DNA of 64,000 nucleotides from Perca fluviatilis (taxonomy: Eukaryota > Chordata > Actinopteri > Perciformes > Percidae), in assembly GCF_010015445.1 (NCBI RefSeq), contig NC_053116.1:25336607-25400606 (forward strand), written 5' to 3'. Below the pieces are notes generated by a model, which was given only the letters and a program-made list of their open reading frames with translations, made no database searches and was not told the origin of the DNA. Shown piece after piece: positions 58,763 through 64,000 of the stretch. The translations under genes and the position numbers were made by a program. Numbering within the stretch: position 1 is the first letter of the stretch; the number at the start of each line of letters is the position of its first letter.

Positions 58763-59940
58763 ATGCTCTACCATGATAGAGGCTTGTTCTCCATTGGTCA
58801 CGATTCCGTGACAGTGTTGTCCAGCTCTCAGGTTTTATGTCAAAGTCTGAGATCTCTCTTTAACACATCCTTGAAGCGCAGTTTAGGTGTAGCCATGTGC
58901 CAAGTGGGGAATGCGAGATTGTTGCATTCTGTTGACATGGCCTGCCCATCTCAGACGATTGAATTTCAGCCTTGAAGACAGGGGTTCAGATTTTGTGATA
59001 GTGAACAGTTTTGCATTCGTCATCTTATCCTCCCAGGTCTTTCCAGTAATAAACTGCAGGTTTCTTGTGTGGAAAGCACTGATTCTACTCTCTTGGGGGC
59101 GATACTGTATGTAGGCCAGGTTTCAGATCAATATAGGAGTATACTCAGTACACATGCTTCGTACACTCTAACTTTAGTTCGTACAGATAGATGTATATTC
59201 CTCCAGACTTGTTTGGTTAGACGACCAAAAGGAGAGGCTGCTTTTCCTAAACGAGTGGATGTTTCCAGGTCTAGTGTGGTGTTGCGTGTCATGGTGGATT
59301 CCAGATAGGTAAACTTTTCCACATCCTCGAGAGCGATATCATTTATCTTGAATGAGACATATCTGTGACATGGTGACAGTTTTCTTCAGGCAGATGGTAA
59401 GGCCGAACTGGTCACATGATTCAGCACAGCTGTCAAGTAGGGTCTGGAGCTGTTCCGGAGATGATGCACAGAGAGCAGCATCGTCAGCATAGAGTAGTTC
59501 TCGGATAACCTTGAAGCGGAACAAGTTGAAAAAGTTTCCATCATCTCGGGATCGTAATGAGACTCCTGTGGTGTTATGTATATCTTTGTAGACTTTCTGG
59601 AATACATATGAAAAGTATATGCCGAAGAGTGTAGGCGCCAGTACGCACCCTTTCTATATGAGAGCAGAGAGAGTTCCAGTACTCCTGGACACACATACGG
59701 ATAGTGGCCTGAGCAGTAGATCTGGCTGAGCGATAGTTGTCTTCGGCCTGTCTAGTTGGTTTACCTAAGTCTTACCAGTGCATCCCTCTTGTTCTCAGGC
59801 ACAGGTTGAATGATGTGCAAGGATGATTTGTACCAGTCAGGATCTTGCTTCTTCTTTTTCCATAGGTCTGTAATGCGGCGTCATAGATTGTGTTCTTCAA
59901 TAAGTTCCAGAGCGTGTCCAGGTCGGAGGTTTCATCAGTC
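58763..59940 (-). pseudogene. LINE reverse transcriptase, broken
   Basis: The frame 59524-59339 carries VIRELLYADDAALCASSPEQ, with the catalytic YADD box, followed by SCDQFGLTICLKKT. The frame 59322-59128 carries EKFTYLESTMTRNTTLDLET, the thumb region ('F.YLGS..'), and KAASPFGRLTKQVWRN. The + strand at 58763-58975 is the opposite strand of the C-terminal region. These lie in different registers, so several frameshifts are present. The fingers region towards 59940 is poorly preserved. Confidence 0.8.
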
Positions 59941-59949
59941 GGCTTCAGT

Positions 59950-60462
59950 GTCCTCTAGAGCTATGCTCTGCGATTCTCTGCAATTCCCGGCCGCGTCCTG
60001 CTGCATCCGCGGCATCCACCCATGCTCTGCAGCGCCACGCTACATCCCGCAACGTCCTGCTGTGATGTTCCTATGCACAGAGTAGTCTGGATCCGGTATA
60101 GGGGACTGCACTACTCAGTATGACACGATGTGCCCTGCTATGACATGAACTTCCACGATAACCTTCGAAGTCACTGTGACCTTTAATGTGACTATTATTG
60201 GCACTGTTCATCACACCCCCAACCGGCCCGTCAGACACCGCCTACCAAGAGTCTGGGTCTGCCGAGGTTTCTTCCTAAAAGGGAGTTTTTCCTTGCCACT
60301 GTCGCGACAGCCACTGCTAATGCTTGCTCTTGATGGAATTACTGTAATTGTTGGGGTTTTGGAAATTATAGAGTGTGGTCTAGACCTACTCTATCTGTAA
60401 AGTGTCTCGAGATAACTTTTGTCATGATTTGATACTATAAATAAAATTGAATTGAATTAGTT
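59950..60462 (+). mobile_element. L2-like LINE 3' tail inserted in another LINE
   Basis: It shares with 27310-27685 the words GTCAGACACCGCCTACCAAG, GTGTCTCGAGATAACTT, GATTTGATACTATAAATAAA and the final ATTGAATTGAATT. Its right end abuts the endonuclease C-terminal region and its left end the reverse transcriptase region of the - strand LINE. The left border is approximate. The nesting gives an order of arrival: the - strand LINE first, this tail later. Confidence 0.7.
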
Positions 60463-61305
60463 TCTGGCAGAATTTCTTATTTTGATCAGGTAGCATTGTT
60501 TTGCTGACATGGATTTTCTTTGACTGTCTGACTTGGTGGTGATATGGTCTAGGTTCAAGCAGCATTGCTGACACTACCTTACTGTGATCCATGTTGCAAT
60601 CTGCACTATGGTAGGCTTGATTGTTCAGTACTTCCTTCTTTTGCTTCTGAGATACGATGACGAAGTCAAGTCGATGCCATGACTTAGAACGAGGGTGACA
60701 CCAAGCCATTTTCCTGTGTCTATTCCTAAGGGAAATAACATGTTGGCGATACACAGGTTGTTTCTGCAGCAGAGCTCTAACAGTCGTTGGCCATTCTCAT
60801 TCACACCGAACCTCCTAATACAAACAGGCCAACTTTGGTAATCGTCACCAACACGAGCATTCATGTCTCCCAGGAGGACCAAACGCTCAGAGTTGGTGGA
60901 GGTCTTCATTGCATCTTCAAGTTGGTGGTAGAAGAGGTCCTTGTCAGCAGATAGAGCAACGAATGTTGGTGCATAAGCAGAGATGACTTTAATCGTTCCT
61001 TTACGCGTGTTGAGTTTAAGAGTGGATATTCTATCACTGACAGCGGTAGGTGTCTGTATGCTGTTGATGAGGCTGTTGCTCACAGCAAATCCAGTGCCGT
61101 ATAGACGGGGTTCATCAACAGACTTGCCAAACCTGAAGAAGATATAGTTCTGCTCCTTGATACTTCCAGCACCAGTGAGTCTTCTTTCCTGGAGAGCAGC
61201 TATGTAAACTTTGCGCCAGGATAATTCAGTGGCAATGACAGCGGTCTTCCTGGCACCATCTCTCTCAGGGTCCAAATCATGGTCTGTTGACATGCTGGTC
61301 ATCAT
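60463..61305 (-). pseudogene. LINE endonuclease (exonuclease-endonuclease-phosphatase fold)
   Basis: It would nick target DNA to prime reverse transcription. The frame 61305-60625 (226 codons) shows VYIAALQERRLTG (the metal-binding Glu of the 'LQE' motif), YGTGFAVSNSL, ISAYAP and LVLLGDMNARVG ('GDFNA' motif), then NENGQRLLELC. After a frame change near 60700, the frame 60754-60422 carries AWCHPRSKSWHRLDFVIVS, with the 'W.HPRS..W.QLD' motif that ends the domain. All diagnostic motifs are visible, but one frame break and the following insertion make it inactive. Confidence 0.85.
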
Positions 61306-61400
61306 TGTCCTAATGTTCCATGTAGAGAAAAGTAGTTTGATCTTCTGAGGTGACTATGTCAAAACATGTCAGACCACCCCATCTGACAGTTTGTTGGTGA

Positions 61401-62317
61401 GTTGGAGCACCTTACTGGCCAGGGGCTGCCTGGCTTTTAGTAGGCGATAGTTACCATGAGATTAAGTAATCCCTCCTACTCTAGAATGAGATCCCTGGTG
61501 CCTGGGTGTCCTTATCTATACTCTGGCTTATAACCGGTAACTATGTCATCTTGGGTATTGTTTCCTGCAAGGATGAGTTACAGACGCAGGTTTCCTCTGC
61601 GTTGGTTGGTTGGTTGATTGACGCGTAAATGCATGGATGTGAAAATTGCTGCCAGGACTTTATTAAAGCTGCCTTGGCTGGTCCTCTCACTTATCAAGGG
61701 CTTCTCTTGTCTGAAGTTCTCGGGATCAGAGGAAAGGCACAGCCAGTACATCTGCAAGAAGATCCAGATGCAGAGAATGCCAAAAAGTATAAGCTATGCT
61801 TGGTACAATTGCCTCAATGGGATCCCAACTCCATTGTTGATGTATGGCCGTTGACTCAAAGAGTTCATCCAATCTTGGAGGCAAGTTTTGTTTTTAATCT
61901 TGCCAGGGTGAACACCCACCCTCCTCATTCCCTATACAGGGACATGAGGGCTCCAGATTAGTCGCCGGAGTGCTCGACAATGAGACAGGTAGTACTGGGC
62001 TACATGGTATCAGTAGCAGGTTTTCCCAAGCTGACCTGACCGATTGAAGTATCTGTGACGTTACATATACAGCAGGTTTAGGAAGGCTGTCAAGCAAAGG
62101 GACTGTTTCAGCCTTAATGTCAACTCAAACAAAAAAATTATTTAAAATTCACTGACAACACAACACAGGAAGTGATGAAATTAGTAATGTAGACCCTTCT
62201 ATTTTACCTGAATGTGCTTCAGTGCCATTATATAGCAGGTTTGACTCATTCAATTGCAAAGGTATGCTATGCTAAATGAAATGTGAACCAATCCATCAGG
62301 ATCTCTGTGTCTACTAG
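61401..62317. other. kazn intron, unassigned
   Basis: Perhaps partly the 5' region of the LINE. The frame 61629-61961 shows no domain that I recognise. The acceptor of the next exon lies at 62316-62317. Confidence 0.35.
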
Positions 62318-62488
62318 GAGAGCGAGGATGCGGTGAAGGCACTGGCCAAAGAGAAGGACCTGCTGGAGAGAGAGAAGTGGGACCTGCGGCGGCAAACCAA
62401 GGAAGCCACGGAGCACACAGGGATGCTGCGCTCCCAGCTCGACCTCAAGGAGAACCGCATAAAGGAGCTGGAGGCTGAACTGGCCATG
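62318..62488 (+). CDS. kazn: Kazrin coding exon (coiled coil end)
   Basis: The 171-nt exon, 57 codons, lies between GTGTCTACTAG and GTGAGA. It encodes ESEDAVKALAKEKDLLEREK, WDLRRQTKEATEHTGMLRSQ and LDLKENRIKELEAELAM. This matches the end of the kazrin coiled coil, which in mammals continues from the AELAM segment into a Ser/Thr-rich linker carrying isoform-specific ends. Both borders are in phase 0. GC-rich codon choice contrasts with the AT-rich intron. The next standard exon is outside the window unless the small exon candidate at 62923 is used. The long heptad series supports homodimer formation. No break is seen. Confidence 0.95.
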
Positions 62489-62922
62489 GTGAGACAGAAA
62501 CTTTAAAAAAGGCGGGGTGTAACTAGACTAACAAACAGACAGACAGGCAGGTGGAGAAACAAACTATGTAATGTTTAAACAAAAAATTATTTTATTTATT
62601 TCTTTGCCATTGTACACTCTGATTTTTTCCATGTTTACTGTAGTAAGTGGAATACAGTCACCAACAAAAGAGCCAGAACAAGGGAAAGAAAGGATATGTA
62701 ATGCATAGAGAACTCAAACAAAGTAGAGTTATCAAGGCTCAGACACATATTCATCATGTGTATATTAATAGCAGTACATACAGATACAGATAATAAGAAA
62801 GCACAAGTTACAGTATATGCCTGTCTGTCACTATGCACTATTTTGGGTGTACTGCATATATTCAAACACAGAAAGCCTTTGAATGTACAGTATAGCCATC
62901 CGCCATGTCTCCAACCCCCCAG
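62489..62922. other. kazn intron after 62488
   Basis: 434 bp of AT-rich intron if the exon candidate at 62923 is used. Nothing else recognised. Confidence 0.45.
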
Positions 62923-63006
62923 ATGAGTAACTGTGTCAATCAGAGAATGGAGTACCGGATGTTTGAGCGGGTTGCGGACAGGGACTACTCGCCTAGGGTC
63001 ATGGCG
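62923..63006 (+). CDS. Candidate small exon of kazn
   Basis: CTCCAACCCCCCAG (acceptor) and GTAAGA (donor) enclose 84 nt, 28 codons, without a stop in the frame that continues the upstream kazrin exon (both phase 0). The product would read MSNCVNQRMEYRMFERVADR plus DYSPRVMA, rich in Arg and Met and unlike coiled coil. I do not know this peptide from mammalian kazrin, so it could be a fish-specific cassette exon, the first exon of a shorter isoform (it begins with ATG), or a chance ORF. A MITE begins only 20 bp after the donor. Confidence 0.4.
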
Positions 63007-63029
63007 GTAAGATGGGCCCCCAGCTTTAA

Positions 63030-63556
63030 AGTGCTCATATTATGCTTTTTGGCTTTTTCCCTTTCCTTTATTGTGTTACATATCTTTTTTGTGCATGTTA
63101 TAGGTTTACAAAGTGAAAAAGCCCAATGTCCACCCCAAAGGGAGTTACCATCTCCCACAGAAAACACCGTTCACGAACTGCTCGAAACAGCTCTATTGTA
63201 GTCCAGCCTTCATTTCCGTGACACACGCGTGTCATTTTATGTCACTTTGTAACACACGTTATAATGCTCGCCTAGCTGCTAGTGTGGCATGCCCTCATAC
63301 CAAGCTAGTTAGAGCGGAGGCCCGAAGATACTAGGGACTGCGCATGTGCAACTCCCAACAAAGATGGAATAGAAGTGAGATGCCTCACTCAGTAGCTAAA
63401 ACGGAGAGCTTAACACACAGGGTAAAAAGAGGAGCTGCAACAATGTGCAGTACGACAAATATATGGTGTTTTTATGAAAATGAAACCATGTACACCTATT
63501 CTGGTACAACCTCTGACTACAATTATGAACCTGAAAATGAGCATAATATGAGCACT
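63030..63556. mobile_element. TTAA-flanked MITE, piggyBac type (copy 3)
   Basis: TTAA at 63026-63029 and 63557-63560 enclose ends AGTGCTCATATTATGC and the inverted GCATAATATGAGCACT. It is in the opposite orientation to the copy at 21806-22211 and, with 527 bp, longer, so it is closer to the full family length. No coding frame. Confidence 0.85.
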
Positions 63557-63560
63557 TTAA

Positions 63561-64000
63561 TAATTGCTCTTTCTTGAACCTCCCGCTCCCTGGAAATCAC
63601 TCCTACTTGTGACATAATTGTCATTTAGGAAAGCCCCCCACCTCAGCTGCATGTTTTTGACTAACCCACAGCCGACCCTGACTGATCCCAGTGATCCCAT
63701 CAATTCCCGCTGTGATTGATCTGAATGTGTTTTTAATTGAGCGAAGAAATGCTTTGGGTGAGGGGGGATATTCTGGCAACTAATGTTTACTCCAGAGGTT
63801 TGTGATTGTATTCTGTTTTGCATGTCAGCCACTATGATTGATAATCATTTTACGGCTGGTAGGTAGAGATGATTGCAACAGAGCTGATTGGGCCAGCGTT
63901 GAGTTGCAGTCTGCTGTCGCTTGGCATGATGATAAGAGTCACACATTAACAAGATTTCAAGCATTTGTGAAACACAGATATTTCAATGCTAATCAAAAGA
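63561..64000. other. kazn intron, no feature recognised
   Basis: Single-copy-looking DNA to the window end. No further kazrin exon found. Confidence 0.45.

Larger units (their letters stand above)
58690..61400 (-). mobile_element. LINE with APE-type endonuclease, disrupted
   Basis: On the - strand an endonuclease (from 61305 down to about 60463) precedes a reverse transcriptase (about 59940 down to 58763). The two are separated by an L2-like tail inserted at about 59950-60462. The endonuclease sequence (with HPRSKSWHRLDFV) resembles the I/Nimb-like or related LINEs found widely in fish genomes and often annotated as craniofacial development protein 2-like. 5' and 3' borders are approximate; 61400-62100 may contain more of it. 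Confidence 0.75.

Noticed and set aside
61629..61961. 110-codon frame as a host gene
   Set aside because: No domain, no splice borders, and it lies next to LINE sequence; left unassigned.

Overview
The window is teleost fish nuclear DNA, most likely from a percomorph. The grounds are spliced coding exons whose product matches vertebrate kazrin, long GT and AT microsatellites, and many repeat families that I recognise as typical of percomorph genomes (BEL/Pao, Tc1, Harbinger, hAT and TTAA-flanked MITEs, L2-type LINE tails, a tRNA-derived SINE). No prokaryotic, viral or organellar gene was seen, and almost all open frames outside the kazrin exons and the transposons are chance frames.

The one host gene is kazn (kazrin), on the + strand. 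Its parts are a probable alternative promoter and short first coding exon (start codon 12637, coding to 12667), then coding exons at 33773-33964, 58113-58249 and 62318-62488. All junctions have AG/GT borders and phases that join without a break: 31+192+137+171 = 531 nt, 177 codons. They encode the N-terminal coiled-coil half of kazrin. The gene continues to the right of the window; upstream exons of longer isoforms, if present, lie to the left. A further 84-nt in-frame segment with splice borders (62923-63006) may be an unannotated exon.

The introns (21.1 kb, 24.1 kb and 4.1 kb) are filled with mobile DNA. From left to right: a hAT-like 'stock' repeat, GT arrays and a 77-bp minisatellite (0.7-3 kb); a MITE carrying a RecQ-like helicase fragment (8.8-9.25 kb); LINE remains (9.7-10.8 kb); a decayed Harbinger (14.3-15.8 kb); a hAT MITE with an 8-bp target duplication and a second MITE nested in it (17.0-17.7 kb); a TTAA-flanked MITE (21.8-22.2 kb) and a long fold-back TTAA element with an A/T slurry at its centre (22.8-24.4 kb); a Harbinger with a 3-bp duplication (26.1-27.15 kb); an L2-like tail (27.3-27.7 kb); a SINE (34.2 kb); an unexplained inverted array of a GACGGTGGTGAC motif (37.3-38.1 kb); a Tc1 element with a twice-frameshifted transposase (38.2-39.7 kb), whose right end lies in a 480-bp tandem duplication; a 750-bp fold-back (41.3-42.05 kb); a LINE nested in a MITE (47.0-48.7 kb); and a 6.77-kb BEL/Pao retrotransposon on the - strand (51019-57789).

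The BEL/Pao copy has 434-bp LTRs that are nearly identical and a 5-bp duplication, so it is young, yet its frames carry several breaks. It sits inside the last ORF segment of an L2/CR1-like LINE whose tail ends about 60 bp before a kazn exon. A second LINE with an endonuclease and a YADD reverse transcriptase (about 58.7-61.4 kb, - strand) fills the next intron. Family names are from recognition by eye, without database search.
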